Program-made: the position numbers and the translations under genes
The notes under the pieces: generated by a model
Databases searched by the model: none
Seen by the model: the letters and a program-made list of their open reading frames with translations, nothing else
What the model was told of the DNA's origin: nothing
Part shown: positions 54,958-63,876 of the stretch, in pieces
Numbering within the stretch: position 1 is the stretch's first letter
Layout: every line of letters starts with the position of its first letter
Assembly: GCF_003428645.1 (NCBI RefSeq)
Contig: NZ_QVQH01000020.1
Location: forward strand, 1-64,000
Direction of reading: 5' to 3'
Length of the DNA: 64,000 nt
From: Geodermatophilus marinus
GTDB lineage: Bacteria > Actinomycetota > Actinomycetes > Mycobacteriales > Geodermatophilaceae

Positions 54958-55977
54958 ATGACCCGCGATCCCGACACCGGTCCGCTGCCCGCCTCCGGCC
55001 GGCCGGTCCCGCCGACGTCCCCGACCCGGCCGCCGGCCGAGCCCCGGACGGGCGAGCCCCGGACGGTCGAGCTGGCGGTCCCCGGGCCGGTGCCGGCCCG
55101 CGCGCCCGACGACGAGCCCACGACGGAGTCGGTCGGCCCGAGGCTGGTCGACCCGCCGGCGAAGCCGCGCGGCCGGGCCGGGCGCAACATGCTCGCCGCC
55201 ATCGGCGTCGGCGCCACGCTCGGGGCGCTGGTCCTGGTCTCGCTGCTGGTCTGGCGGCCGGCGTTCCTCGGCGTCCTGACCGTGGCGATCCTGATCGGGG
55301 TCGTCGAGCTGACCCGCGCCCTGGAGGCCGGGGACGTCCGGCCGCCGCTGGTCCCCGTCCTGGTCGGGACGCTGGCCATGATCGGCCTCGCCTGGACGCG
55401 CGGCCCCTCGGGGCTGGTCGTGGCCTTCCTCCTGACGGTCCTGGGGGTCCTCCTCTGGCGGCTGGCCGAGGGGCCCGAGGACTACCTGCGGGACGCCTCC
55501 GCCGGGGTGTTCGTCGCGTTGTACGTCCCCTTCCTCGCCGGGTTCGCCGTCCTGCTGCTGGTGCCCGACGACGGCGCCGTCCGCGTGCTGCTGTTCATCG
55601 CGACCGTGGTCGGCAACGACGTCGGCGGCTTCGCGGCCGGGGTGCTCCTCGGCCGGCACCCCATGGCGCCCTCGGTGAGCCCGAAGAAGTCGTGGGAGGG
55701 CATGGCGGGGTCGGTGCTGGCCTGCGTCCTCGTCGCCACGCCGATCGTCGTCCTGGCGCTGGACGGGCCCTGGTGGGGCGGCGTGCTGCTCGGCGTCGCC
55801 CTCGCGGTCAGCGCGACCGTCGGCGACCTGGCCGAGTCGCTGCTCAAGCGCGACCTCGGGATCAAGGACATGGGCAGCCTGCTGCCCGGCCACGGCGGGC
55901 TGATGGACCGGCTCGACTCGCTGCTGCCCTCGGCGGCGGTGGCCTACCTGCTGCTGTCCTGGGTCGTCCCGGCGTAG
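54958..55977 (+). CDS. cdsA: Phosphatidate cytidylyltransferase
   Basis: A 339-residue membrane enzyme that makes CDP-diacylglycerol. A long Pro-rich cytoplasmic head (1-70) precedes about eight TM helices. The CDS signature is split over KRDLGIKDMGSLLPGHGG (about 300-317) and MDRLDSLLP (about 318-326), with SPKKSWEG at about 240. The ATG start is 20 nt after frr. Its end overlaps the end of the convergent DUF952-GNAT gene by 34 nt. Confidence 0.94.
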   Translation: MTRDPDTGPLPASGRPVPPTSPTRPPAEPRTGEPRTVELAVPGPVPARAPDDEPTTESVGPRLVDPPAKPRGRAGRNMLAAIGVGATLGALVLVSLLVWRPAFLGVLTVAILIGVVELTRALEAGDVRPPLVPVLVGTLAMIGLAWTRGPSGLVVAFLLTVLGVLLWRLAEGPEDYLRDASAGVFVALYVPFLAGFAVLLLVPDDGAVRVLLFIATVVGNDVGGFAAGVLLGRHPMAPSVSPKKSWEGMAGSVLACVLVATPIVVLALDGPWWGGVLLGVALAVSATVGDLAESLLKRDLGIKDMGSLLPGHGGLMDRLDSLLPSAAVAYLLLSWVVPA

Positions 55978-57086
55978 GTCGTCGCGGGGCGCGTGGCGTC
56001 CCAGCAGGCGCCGACGTCGACGAAGCCCCGCCGGGCGTACCAGTGCCGCGGCCAGTCGTCGGCCGCGGCCTCGAGCACCACCAGGTCGCACCCGGCCGCG
56101 GCGGCCCGCCCGAGCAGCCGGGTCAGGACGGCGTCGGCGTACCCGCGGCCCCGCACCTCCGGCTCGGTCGCCACCCCCTCGACGGCCGCGGTGGCGCCGT
56201 CCACCCGCAGCTGGCCGGTGGCCACCAGCCGACCGGACTCGCGCACCGCCACGTCGGTGACCGCCACCACCGCCCCGGTGCGGTGCTCCCGGCCGACCAG
56301 CTGCGCCACGACCTCGTCGAGGTCCGGCCGCGCCGGCAGGTCGCGGCGCCAGGACCGCACCCAGAGGTCGTGCACCTCCTCCTGCGCGACGACCTCGGCG
56401 CGCCGGCCGCCGTCCACCGGTCCGTCCAGGCGCCGGGCCATGACCCGCAGCTCGCCCACCTCCCACCCGCGCCGGGCCAGCTCGGCGGCGACCTCCCCGC
56501 CGCCGGGTCCCCGCAGCGCCACCGACTCGGCCGGCCACCCGGCGTCGGCGGCGACCTCCCGCGCGGTGCGCGCCACGGTCGCGGCGTCGACCGGCGCGGT
56601 GAGCACGAGGGCGTTGTCGTCCCGGGAGAAGCGGTACGCGGGGTCGAGCACCGCGACCCCGCCGGGCACGTCGCGGACCTCGGGGGCGCGCCGGACCTGC
56701 AGCGAGGTGAACAGCGCGGTGGCCCGGCCGAGGGCGTCGTCCGGCCCCGGGAGCAGCGGCGGCACCGGCGGCCGGTAGGGCACCACGGCGGTCACCGCCC
56801 GGGTGGGCAACGGCCCGTGCAGGTGGGGGAAGCGCATCCCGGCCGGGTCACCGGGCGCGCCGGGCTCCCAGCGCAGCGGGTCGGGCAGCCGGGCGGGGTC
56901 GACGACGAGCAGCACGAGGTCCCGGCGGCCGGGGAACAGCCGCCGCGCGGGCAGGTGCACCTGGGCGGGCGTGGACAGGTGCACGAAGCCGGCCTCGGCG
57001 AGGGACGGCGGGCGCAGCGCGCCGGTGTCGAGCGCCGCCCGCCAGGCGGCCGGCTCGACCAGGTGCAGCAGGACGTCGTCGGGCAC
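55944..57086 (-). CDS. DUF952-GNAT acetyltransferase fusion protein
   Basis: A 380-residue protein with two parts. Residues about 1-110 match DUF952: LLHLVEPAAWRAALDTGALRPPSLAEAGFVHLST, PARRLFPGRRDLVLLVVDPARL and FPHLHGPL. Residues about 150-380 form a GNAT domain with VATEPEVRGRGYADAVLTRLL (acetyl-CoA loop, about 320-340) and HWYARRGFVDVG near the end. Substrates are unknown. The gene is divergent from the SpoU gene with only 17 bp between start codons, and its 3' end overlaps cdsA. Confidence 0.8.
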   Translation of the reverse strand: MPDDVLLHLVEPAAWRAALDTGALRPPSLAEAGFVHLSTPAQVHLPARRLFPGRRDLVLLVVDPARLPDPLRWEPGAPGDPAGMRFPHLHGPLPTRAVTAVVPYRPPVPPLLPGPDDALGRATALFTSLQVRRAPEVRDVPGGVAVLDPAYRFSRDDNALVLTAPVDAATVARTAREVAADAGWPAESVALRGPGGGEVAAELARRGWEVGELRVMARRLDGPVDGGRRAEVVAQEEVHDLWVRSWRRDLPARPDLDEVVAQLVGREHRTGAVVAVTDVAVRESGRLVATGQLRVDGATAAVEGVATEPEVRGRGYADAVLTRLLGRAAAAGCDLVVLEAAADDWPRHWYARRGFVDVGACWDATRPATTYAGTTQDSSR

Positions 57087-57091
57087 TCTGC

Positions 57092-57097
57092 GATCCT
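57092..57097 (+). promoter_or_regulatory. + strand -10 of a shared bidirectional promoter (SpoU gene)
   Basis: GATCCT lies exactly 6 nt before the GTG start at 57104. It overlaps the - strand -10 by five bases, so both genes seem to be started from one symmetric element. Confidence 0.5.
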
Positions 57098-57098
57098 G
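57093..57098 (-). promoter_or_regulatory. - strand -10 of a shared bidirectional promoter (DUF952-GNAT gene)
   Basis: Read on the - strand, CAGGAT lies exactly 6 nt before the GTG start at 57086. Together with the + strand hexamer it places two leaderless starts 18 bp apart. Confidence 0.5.
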
Positions 57099-57103
57099 CC
57101 CGG

Positions 57104-57940
57104 GTGACCGCCGAGCCCGAGCCCGGGGCCGGGCCGACCGAGTGGGGGAGCGCCGTCGGCGTGGGCCCCTGGGCCGGTCCCTGGCCCGAGGACCCCCGCT
57201 ACGACCCCGAGCTGCTGGCCGCCGGGGACCGCCGCAACGTCGCCGACCGCTACCGGTACTGGTCCGTGGAGGCGATCGTCGCCGACCTGGACACCCGCCG
57301 GCACCCCTTCCACGTCGCCATCGAGAACTTCGGCCACGACCTGAACATCGGGACGGTCGTGCGCACCGCCAACGCGTTCCTGGCCGCCGAGGTGCACGTC
57401 GTCGGGCGGCGCCGGTGGAACCGCCGCGGTGCGATGGTCACCGACCGCTACCAGCACCTGCGCCACCACCCCGACGTGGCGTCCCTCGCGGGCTTCGCCG
57501 CGGCCGCCGGGCTGCCCGTCGTCGCCGTCGACACCGGACCCGGGGCGGTGCCGCTGGAGACCGCCGTGCTGCCGGAACGCTGCGTGCTCCTCTTCGGCGC
57601 GGAGGGACCGGGGCTGACCCCGGAGGCGCGCGCGGCGGCCGCCGTCACCGTCTCCATCGCCCAGTTCGGCTCCACCCGGTCGATCAACGCCGGGGTGGCC
57701 GCGGGGATCGCCATGCACGCCTGGGTGCGGCAGCACGCCGACCGGGGGGGGCGCCCGGTGACTCAGGACAGCGGCGGGTCGGGGTCGACACCCCGGGCCC
57801 GCAACGCCTCCTCGACGGCCGTGCAGACGGTGCGGACGACGTCCACCCGGGCCCACCGCTTGTCGTCGCCGGCGACCAGGTGCCACGGGCCGGCGGGGTG
57901 GTCGGTGCGCTCGAGCATCTCCTCGACGGCCGACTCGTAG
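57104..57940 (+). CDS. SpoU-family RNA methyltransferase, probably with 3'-end frameshift
   Basis: A TrmH/SpoU SPOUT methyltransferase. Motif 1 is HDLNIGTVVRTANAF (about 79-93), motif 2 LLFGAEGPGLTPE (about 164-176), and motif 3 STRSINAGVAAGIAMHAW (about 190-207). The homologous part ends near residue 210. In the given sequence the frame runs on to 57940, overlapping the convergent PPK2 gene by 178 nt. One G fewer in the 8-G run at 57744-57751 would end the protein at a TGA at 57759-57761 after 218 residues, just before the PPK2 stop. The RNA target (tRNA or rRNA ribose) is not known. Confidence 0.85.
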   Translation: MTAEPEPGAGPTEWGSAVGVGPWAGPWPEDPRYDPELLAAGDRRNVADRYRYWSVEAIVADLDTRRHPFHVAIENFGHDLNIGTVVRTANAFLAAEVHVVGRRRWNRRGAMVTDRYQHLRHHPDVASLAGFAAAAGLPVVAVDTGPGAVPLETAVLPERCVLLFGAEGPGLTPEARAAAAVTVSIAQFGSTRSINAGVAAGIAMHAWVRQHADRGGRPVTQDSGGSGSTPRARNASSTAVQTVRTTSTRAHRLSSPATRCHGPAGWSVRSSISSTADS

Positions 57941-58527
57941 GCCCCCCGCTTCTCGCGGTTGCGCCAGTCCTCGTCGGTGAGCTTCCAGGCCCGGTAGGGG
58001 TCGCGGTGCCGGGACTCGAACCGGCGCAGCTGCTCCTCCGGGGAGACGTGCACCCAGAACTTCACGAGGACCGTGCCCTCCGCGGCCAGGGTCGTCTCCA
58101 GGTCCACGATCTCCCCGTACGCCCGCCGCCAGGCCTCCTCGGGTGCGAACCCCTCGACGCGTTCGACCAGCACCCGGCCGTACCAGGTGCGGTCGAGCAC
58201 GGCCATGCCACCCCAGCCGGGCAGCACGGGCCAGAACCGCCACAGGAAGTGGTGCCGCTTCTCGTCGTGGGTGGGCGCGGCGAACTGGGCGACGCGGACG
58301 TGCCGGGGGTCGAGGTGGTCGACCAGGCGCTTGATCGCACCCCCCTTGCCGGAGGCGTCCCAGCCCTCGAAGAGCACCAGCAGCGGCGGGCCGAGCTCGC
58401 CGGGGCCGATCTGGCCGCCCAGCAGCAGCCGCAGGTGGACCAGGCGCTCCTGCGCCGCGGCCAGCTGCCGCTTGCCCTCCCCCTTCGACAGGCGCAGGGA
58501 CAGGTCGACCTCGGCCAGCCGGCTCAT
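57763..58527 (-). CDS. Polyphosphate kinase 2 family protein
   Basis: A 254-residue PPK2-domain protein that transfers phosphate between polyphosphate and nucleotides. Walker A is LFEGWDASGKGGAIKRL (about 53-69), Walker B is VLDRTWYGRVLVERVEG (about 107-123), and WKLTDEDWRNREKR (about 180-193) is the lid/substrate region. The usual FDRSWYNR-type motif is changed to LDRTWYGR, as in several PPK2 subgroups. Whether it favours ADP, GDP or AMP cannot be told. CAGGCT lies 6 nt before the ATG, suggesting a leaderless mRNA. Confidence 0.9.
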   Translation of the reverse strand: MSRLAEVDLSLRLSKGEGKRQLAAAQERLVHLRLLLGGQIGPGELGPPLLVLFEGWDASGKGGAIKRLVDHLDPRHVRVAQFAAPTHDEKRHHFLWRFWPVLPGWGGMAVLDRTWYGRVLVERVEGFAPEEAWRRAYGEIVDLETTLAAEGTVLVKFWVHVSPEEQLRRFESRHRDPYRAWKLTDEDWRNREKRGAYESAVEEMLERTDHPAGPWHLVAGDDKRWARVDVVRTVCTAVEEALRARGVDPDPPLS

Positions 58528-58661
58528 GCGGCCAGCCTGGCAGCAGGGACGGGTGAGCAGCACCTCGGCCGTGCCTCCGGCGACCGACCGCCGGTGTCCG
58601 GCACCATCGCACCGACAGCGGTGAGTTGCCACAAAGACACTGTGCGTGGTCAGGAGGGTGG

Positions 58662-59978
58662 ATGGGGACGCCGGACGAGCGGGGCGGGGCCGACGGACCC
58701 CAGGCCCCCGACTGGGACGAGGCCTGGCTGCCCGGGTGGCTGGACGCCGGGGGTGCCGACGAGACCGCCGCCCCGGTCGCCGGGCCGCCGGCCGAGGACG
58801 GCCGGCCCGCGCCGGACGCCGCCGAGCCGGCCGTCGCCTCCGAGCCGGGGGCTGCTCCCGAGCCGGAGGACGCTCCTGAGCCGGTGGACGCTCCCGAGCC
58901 GGAGGACGCTCCTGAGCCGGTGGACGCTCCCGAGCCGGTGGACGCCGGGGAGCAGACGGACGCCACCGAGGCTGCGGAGGACGTTCCCGAGCCGGTGGAC
59001 GCCGGGGAGGCGGAGGACGCTTCCGAGCCGGTTGATGCCCTCGAGCCGGTGGATGCCGCCGAGCCGGTGGACGGGCCGCCGCAGGACGCCCCCGCCGCCG
59101 ATCCCCTGCCGGTGCTCGTCGCGGCCGCAGGGCCGCCGCCCGACCACGCCGCCGAGCCGGTGCGGACGGTGCCTCGGGCGGTCGCCGCACCGGCAGGGCC
59201 ACGCCGGACGAGGGCGGCCGTCGCCGGCCTCGTGGTCGCCCTGCTCGTCGCCGGTGGCGTCGCGGGCGCCTGGCTGCTGGGCGGGCCGGACACCCCCGCC
59301 ACCCGCTCGCAGGCCAGCGACCGGTCCGGCGAGGTCGGCGGCACCTGGACCGCGCCGGACCGCTGGGGCGCGGCGACCCCCGACGAGGCGCCCGCCCCCG
59401 GGTCGACCGCACCGGTCCCGGTGGCACCCCCCACCACGACCGCGTCCTCCGCGGTGGCGCCCGCACCTCCGCCGCCCCCGCGCCCCGCGGTCCGCGCGAC
59501 GGCACCGGCCCGCACGGCACCGGCCCGGACGGCACCGGCCCGCACGGCAGCGGCGCCCAGGACGCCGGCGCCACCGACGCGGGTCCTGCCCGGGGCCGGC
59601 ACGGGCTCCACGGGGACGCCGTCCGACCGGGACGCCGGACCCGTCCGCGAGCCGGTGCGGTCGACCGCCGCACCCTCCCCGACGGTGCCCCCCGAGACCA
59701 CCACGCCGACGACCGCGACCCCCACGAGGGCGCCCACCGCGACCCCCCGGTCGTCCGCGCCCACCCCCACGACGGCGCCGCGCACCCCGTCGGTCACGCC
59801 CACGACCCCGCCGCCGCCCACGAGCCCGTCGACCACGCCGTCCCCGGCGCCCACCGCGGACCCGGACGGGGACGCGGGCGAGGAGGCGGACGAGAGCCCC
59901 GGGGCGTCCCCCACGCCTCCGGCCGATCCGGGCGATCCGGGCGGGGAGCTCCTGCGCGCGACCGGCGTGGTGCCCTGA
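58662..59978 (+). CDS. Low-complexity single-pass membrane protein (acidic PEP-repeat head, Pro/Thr tail)
   Basis: A 438-residue protein. After a short conserved head, residues about 65-145 consist of imperfect [12 protein letters not shown] repeats. One TM helix (about 187-208, [22 protein letters not shown]) separates this acidic, probably cytoplasmic part from a Pro/Thr/Ala-rich outer region (about 225-438) rich in PTTTP-like runs, a possible wall-spanning or O-mannosylated stalk. No catalytic domain is seen. The ATG at 58662 has AGGAGGG upstream. It stands alone between PPK2 and rlmN. I do not know its function. Confidence 0.7.
   Translation: MGTPDERGGADGPQAPDWDEAWLPGWLDAGGADETAAPVAGPPAEDGRPAPDAAEPAVASEPGAAPEPEDAPEPVDAPEPEDAPEPVDAPEPVDAGEQTDATEAAEDVPEPVDAGEAEDASEPVDALEPVDAAEPVDGPPQDAPAADPLPVLVAAAGPPPDHAAEPVRTVPRAVAAPAGPRRTRAAVAGLVVALLVAGGVAGAWLLGGPDTPATRSQASDRSGEVGGTWTAPDRWGAATPDEAPAPGSTAPVPVAPPTTTASSAVAPAPPPPPRPAVRATAPARTAPARTAPARTAAAPRTPAPPTRVLPGAGTGSTGTPSDRDAGPVREPVRSTAAPSPTVPPETTTPTTATPTRAPTATPRSSAPTPTTAPRTPSVTPTTPPPPTSPSTTPSPAPTADPDGDAGEEADESPGASPTPPADPGDPGGELLRATGVVP
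58857..58952 (+). repeat. 18-bp coding tandem repeats ([12 protein letters not shown])
   Basis: About five near-identical 18-bp units such as GAGCCGGTGGACGCTCCC alternate with a GAGCCGGAGG version. Looser copies continue to about 59085. The period is in frame, so copy-number change would alter protein length without frameshift. Confidence 0.75.
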
Positions 59979-60031
59979 GCCGCGGAGATCACGCGCGCCG
60001 TCCCCGTCCCGGGTGGGACCATGGGGGCGTC

Positions 60032-61258
60032 ATGACTGCCCTCCCTCTCGTGTTCGACGCCCCCCGCCGGGGCCGGCCCCCGCGGCACCTCGCCGACCTC
60101 ACCCGGGTGGAGGCGCGCGAGGCGGTCGCCGACCTCGGCCAGCCGGCCTTCCGCGCCGACCAGCTGGCCCGGCACTTCTACCGCGGGGTGAGCGACCCCG
60201 AGCGGATGACCGACCTGCCGGCCGCCGTCCGCAGCACCCTCACCGAGGCGCTGCTGCCCGGCCTGCTCACGCCCGTCCGGCACCAGTCGGCCGACGGCGG
60301 GCGCACCCGCAAGACCCTGTGGCGGCTCCACGACGGCGCCCTGGTGGAGAGCGTGCTCATGCGCTACCCGGACCGCGCCACGGTCTGCATCTCCAGCCAG
60401 GCCGGCTGCGGCATGGCCTGCCCGTTCTGCGCGACCGGTCAGCAGGGGCTGACCCGCAACCTGTCGGCCGCGGAGATCATCGGCCAGGCCGTGGCGGCCG
60501 CCGCCGCGATGGCGTCCGGCGAGCTCCCCGGTGGGGCGGGGCGGCTGTCCAACGTCGTCTTCATGGGCATGGGGGAGCCGCTGGCCAACTACGCCCGCGT
60601 CCGCCGCACCCTCGACGCCCTCGTCACCCCGGCGCCGCACGGGCTGGGGCTGTCGCAGCGCTCGGTCACCGTGTCGACGGTGGGCGTGGTGCCCGCGATC
60701 CGCCGGCTGACCGAGGAGGGCCTCGCGGTCACGCTCGCGGTCAGCCTGCACGCCCCCGACGACGAGCTGCGCGACACCCTGGTGCCGGTCAACACCCGGT
60801 GGAAGGTCGGCGAGGTGGTCGAGGCCGCCGACGCGTACGCCGGGCGCACCGGCCGGCGGTACTCGGTGGAGTACGCGCTGATCCGCGACGTCAACGACCA
60901 GCCGCACCGGGCCGACCTGCTCGGCCGCCTGCTCGCCGGCCGCCGCGCGCACGTCAACCTCATCCCGCTCAACCCGACCCCGGGCAGCCCCTGGGACGCC
61001 AGCCCGCTGCCCGCCCAGCGCGAGTTCGTCACCCGCCTCCGTGCGGCGGGTGTGCCGACGACGGTCCGCGACACCCGCGGCCAGGACATCGACGGCGCCT
61101 GCGGGCAGCTCGCCGCGGCCGACGGCGTCGAGGGTGTGCCGAGCGTCGCGGTCGGTCCCGTCGCGGGGGCCCGCCGCGAGCCGGTGAGCGGTGGGGGGCA
61201 CGGGGGTCCGGCAGCGGTCGAGCCCCCGGTCGAGCTCGGCGCCGAGTCGGACGGGTGA
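60032..61258 (+). CDS. rlmN: Dual-specificity 23S rRNA/tRNA methyltransferase RlmN
   Basis: A 408-residue radical-SAM enzyme that makes m2A2503 in 23S rRNA and m2A37 in tRNAs. The cluster motif CGMACPFC (about 126-133; CxxxCxxC) is intact, as are GMGEPLANY (about 182-190) and the resolving cysteine near [10 protein letters not shown] (about 355). The C-terminus has a non-conserved tail of about 45 residues beyond it. The ATG is preceded by a weak RBS. Its TGA overlaps the VIT gene's GTG. Confidence 0.95.
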   Translation: MTALPLVFDAPRRGRPPRHLADLTRVEAREAVADLGQPAFRADQLARHFYRGVSDPERMTDLPAAVRSTLTEALLPGLLTPVRHQSADGGRTRKTLWRLHDGALVESVLMRYPDRATVCISSQAGCGMACPFCATGQQGLTRNLSAAEIIGQAVAAAAAMASGELPGGAGRLSNVVFMGMGEPLANYARVRRTLDALVTPAPHGLGLSQRSVTVSTVGVVPAIRRLTEEGLAVTLAVSLHAPDDELRDTLVPVNTRWKVGEVVEAADAYAGRTGRRYSVEYALIRDVNDQPHRADLLGRLLAGRRAHVNLIPLNPTPGSPWDASPLPAQREFVTRLRAAGVPTTVRDTRGQDIDGACGQLAAADGVEGVPSVAVGPVAGARREPVSGGGHGGPAAVEPPVELGAESDG

Positions 61259-61974
61259 GCGCGGGCGAGGCGCCCGCGGCCGAGGCGCACGAGCACAGCC
61301 ACGCCGACGTCTCCGGCGGGTGGCTGCGCGCAGCCACGTTCGGGGCGATGGACGGGTTGGTCACCAACACCGCGCTCGTCGCCGGCGTCGGTGGTGGGGG
61401 AGCCGCGCCGCGGGCGATCGTGCTGGCCGGCGTGGCCAGCCTGGTCGCCGGGGCGATCTCCATGGCCCTCGGCGAGTACACCTCGGTCAAGACGCAGAAC
61501 GAGCAGCTCGACCTCGAGGTGGCCAAGGAGCGCCGCGAGTTGCAGCGCAACCCCCGCGGCGAGCTCGCCGAGCTGGTCGCCATGCTCCGCGCGCGAGGGG
61601 TGGACGCCGACCTCGCCCAGCGGGTCGCCGTCCAGCTGCACCGCGACCCGGACGTCGCCCTGCGGCTGCACGTCGTCGCCGAGCTCGGCCTGAACCCGGA
61701 GGACAAGCCCAGCCCGCGGACGGCGGCGGTCTCGTCGTTCCTGACCTTCGCCACCGGCGCGGTGATCCCGCTGCTGCCGTACCTGCTCGGGTTCTCCCTG
61801 CTGGGGGTCGCCCTGCTGTGCGGCGGCGTCGGGCTGGCCGCCGCCGGCGCGTTGAGCAGCCGCTTCACCCCGCGCCCCTGGTGGTACGCCGCGGGCCGGC
61901 AGCTGCTCTTCGGAGCCGCGGCGGCGGGCCTGACCTACCTGATCGGCGCGGCGATCGGCGTGAGCATCACCTGA
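61255..61974 (+). CDS. VIT1/CCC1 family transporter
   Basis: A 239-residue membrane protein of the vacuolar iron transporter family. It shows [25 protein letters not shown] (TM1, about 24-48), [20 protein letters not shown]-like TM2 (about 62-85), a long amphipathic cytoplasmic metal-binding stretch with many Glu (about 85-145), and three C-terminal TMs. It probably moves Fe2+ or Mn2+ outward. A His-rich head (EAHEHSHAD) may bind metal. The GTG start overlaps the rlmN stop. Confidence 0.9.
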   Translation: MSAGEAPAAEAHEHSHADVSGGWLRAATFGAMDGLVTNTALVAGVGGGGAAPRAIVLAGVASLVAGAISMALGEYTSVKTQNEQLDLEVAKERRELQRNPRGELAELVAMLRARGVDADLAQRVAVQLHRDPDVALRLHVVAELGLNPEDKPSPRTAAVSSFLTFATGAVIPLLPYLLGFSLLGVALLCGGVGLAAAGALSSRFTPRPWWYAAGRQLLFGAAAAGLTYLIGAAIGVSIT

Positions 61975-61995
61975 GCGCACCATCCGGCGCCGACC

Positions 61996-62253
61996 CCGGT
62001 GACCGGGTGGAACGGCCCCCTCCCGGGGGCCCGCGCCGAGTGCTCGAGGCGGGGGGCAGGTGGCCCCGTCCCGAGGCTCGCCGCGAGCCGGTGACCGGGT
62101 GGAACGGCCCCCTCCCAGGGGCCCGCGCCGAGTGCTCGAGGCGGGGGGCAGGTGGCCCCGTCCCGAGGCTCGCCGCGAGCCGGTGACCGGGTGGAACGGC
62201 CCCCTCCCAGGGGCCCGCGCCGAGTGCTCGAGGCGGGGGGAGGGAGGGGGTCC
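61996..62253 (-). repeat. 92-bp tandem hairpin-element array (about 2.7 copies)
   Basis: Units start at 61996, 62088 and 62180 with a 92-bp period and differ at only one or two bases. Read on the - strand each carries a hairpin element. The complete one (62198-62253) has arms GG-A-CCCCCTCCC and GGGAGGGGGCC with a bulged A, inner stem CCCCGCC/GGCGCGG, and loop TCGAGCACTC. It begins 2 nt after the DUF2631 stop. It fills the whole convergent spacer between the VIT and DUF2631 genes. Confidence 0.85.
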
Positions 62254-62255
62254 TC

Positions 62256-62582
62256 TTACTGGCTCCGCCAGGCGTTCTTCCGCCGGAACCAGTCGTAGAC
62301 CTTGAGCAGGATCATGAGGCCGACGACGGCGATCAGCCAGATGTCCTCGACCCGGCCCTCGTGGTTGCCGATCAGGTAGGCCGCGATGAACAGGATCGCG
62401 ATCCAGGAGGCGATGCGGCCCCACTTGCCGGTCTCGCCGTGCCAGCCCCAGTCCTCGGGCCGCTCGTGCTCGATCGGCGCGGCGTCGTGGCGGACCAGCG
62501 CCTCCTCGCGGCCGGGCTGGTTGACCCGCTCGGTCGCGGGGGAGTTCGTGGAGATCCGCTCGCGGTGGGTCTGCTCGCTCAC
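62256..62582 (-). CDS. DUF2631 membrane protein
   Basis: A 108-residue protein. The N-terminal half is polar ([13 protein letters not shown] ... [15 protein letters not shown]), followed by two TM helices: [17 protein letters not shown] (about 61-77) and [20 protein letters not shown] (about 83-102). The HRERxS, WGWHG and GNHxGRxED pattern matches DUF2631, found beside dxr in actinobacteria including mycobacteria. Function unknown. CAGGAT lies 7 nt before the GTG, suggesting leaderless transcription. It is divergent from dxr. Confidence 0.85.
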   Translation of the reverse strand: MSEQTHRERISTNSPATERVNQPGREEALVRHDAAPIEHERPEDWGWHGETGKWGRIASWIAILFIAAYLIGNHEGRVEDIWLIAVVGLMILLKVYDWFRRKNAWRSQ

Positions 62583-62673
62583 GCCCTCCATCCTGCCAGC
62601 CGGCCACGGGGCCCACCCGCGGAGGTGGGGCGGCGCGTCGGTGGGTGCGCCGGCCGTCGGGGAGGATGCGGGC

Positions 62674-63876
62674 GTGAGCACCGCGCGCGAGGTGACCGTC
62701 CTCGGCTCCACCGGCTCGATCGGCCGGCAGGCGATCGAGGTGGTCCGCCAGAACCCCGATCGGCTGCGGGTGACCGCGCTGGCCGCGGGCGGGGGTGACG
62801 TCGGGCTGCTCGCCGAGCAGGCGCTCACCCTGGGCGTGCGCACCGTCGCCGTGGCCCGCGCGACCGCGGCCCAGGACCTGCAGCTGGCCTTCTACGCGGC
62901 GGCCCAGCAGCGCGGCTGGGCGCAGGGCCAGTACGCCCTGCCCGAGATCCTGGCGGGCCCGCGGGCCGCCGAGGAGCTCGCCGCCCGCCCGGCCGACGTC
63001 GTCCTCAACGGGATCACCGGCTCCATCGGCCTCGGGCCCACCCTGGCGGCGCTGGCCGCCGGGCGGACCGTGGCGCTGGCCAACAAGGAGTCGCTGGTGG
63101 CCGGCGGTGACCTGGTGACGGCCGTGGCGCAGCCGGGGCAGCTGGTCCCCGTGGACTCCGAGCACTCGGCCCTCGCCCAGTGCCTGCGCGGCGGGGCCCG
63201 CGCGGAGGTGGCCCGGCTGGTGCTGACCGCCAGCGGCGGGCCGTTCCGGGGCCGCACCGCCGCCGAGCTCGAGGGCGTCACCGTCGCCGATGCCCTGGCC
63301 CACCCGACCTGGGACATGGGGCCGGTGGTGACCATCAACTCGGCCACGCTGGTCAACAAGGGGCTCGAGCTCATCGAGGCCCACCTGCTCTTCGGCGTCC
63401 CGTACGCCGACATCGACGTGGTCGTGCACCCGCAGTCGATCGTCCACTCGATGGTCACCTTCGCCGACGGCGCCACCATCGCCCAGGCCAGCCCGCCGGA
63501 CATGCGGCTGCCGATCGCCCTCGCGCTCGCCTGGCCCGACCGGCTGCCGCACGTCCAGCCGGCCCTGGACTGGTCGGCCGCCAGCACGTGGGAGTTCGCG
63601 CCGCTGGACGACGAGGCGTTCCCGGCGGTGCGCCTGGCCCGCGCCGCCGGAGAGGCCGGGGGCGTGCTGCCGGCCCTCTACAACGCCGCCAACGAGGAGG
63701 CGGTGGCGGCGTTCACCGCGGGTCGGCTGCCGTTCCACGGCATCGTGGACACCGTCGCGCGTACGCTCGACGACGCGCCGGACCTCGGCGCCCCCACCTG
63801 CGTCGAGGACGTCCTGGCGGCGGAGGGGTGGGCCCGGGACCACTCCCGGGGTCTGATCGCCGGAGGCCAGAGCTGA
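62674..63876 (+). CDS. dxr: 1-deoxy-D-xylulose 5-phosphate reductoisomerase
   Basis: A 400-residue enzyme, second step of the MEP isoprenoid pathway. NADPH-binding [14 protein letters not shown] (about 11-24), [12 protein letters not shown] (about 131-142), metal-binding VDSEHSAL (about 157-164), [30 protein letters not shown]-type region (about 210-240) and a C-terminal helical bundle are all intact. GAGGAT lies 6 nt before the GTG. Its TGA overlaps the CTG that probably starts the Rip1 gene. The dxr-rip1 pairing is conserved. Confidence 0.96.
   Translation: MSTAREVTVLGSTGSIGRQAIEVVRQNPDRLRVTALAAGGGDVGLLAEQALTLGVRTVAVARATAAQDLQLAFYAAAQQRGWAQGQYALPEILAGPRAAEELAARPADVVLNGITGSIGLGPTLAALAAGRTVALANKESLVAGGDLVTAVAQPGQLVPVDSEHSALAQCLRGGARAEVARLVLTASGGPFRGRTAAELEGVTVADALAHPTWDMGPVVTINSATLVNKGLELIEAHLLFGVPYADIDVVVHPQSIVHSMVTFADGATIAQASPPDMRLPIALALAWPDRLPHVQPALDWSAASTWEFAPLDDEAFPAVRLARAAGEAGGVLPALYNAANEEAVAAFTAGRLPFHGIVDTVARTLDDAPDLGAPTCVEDVLAAEGWARDHSRGLIAGGQS

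Noticed and set aside
33458-62253. The tandem arrays at 21.8, 33.5 and 62.0 kb as CRISPR arrays
   Set aside because: Units of 90-99 bp are repeated whole without unique spacers between short repeats, only 2-3 copies exist, and no cas genes are present.
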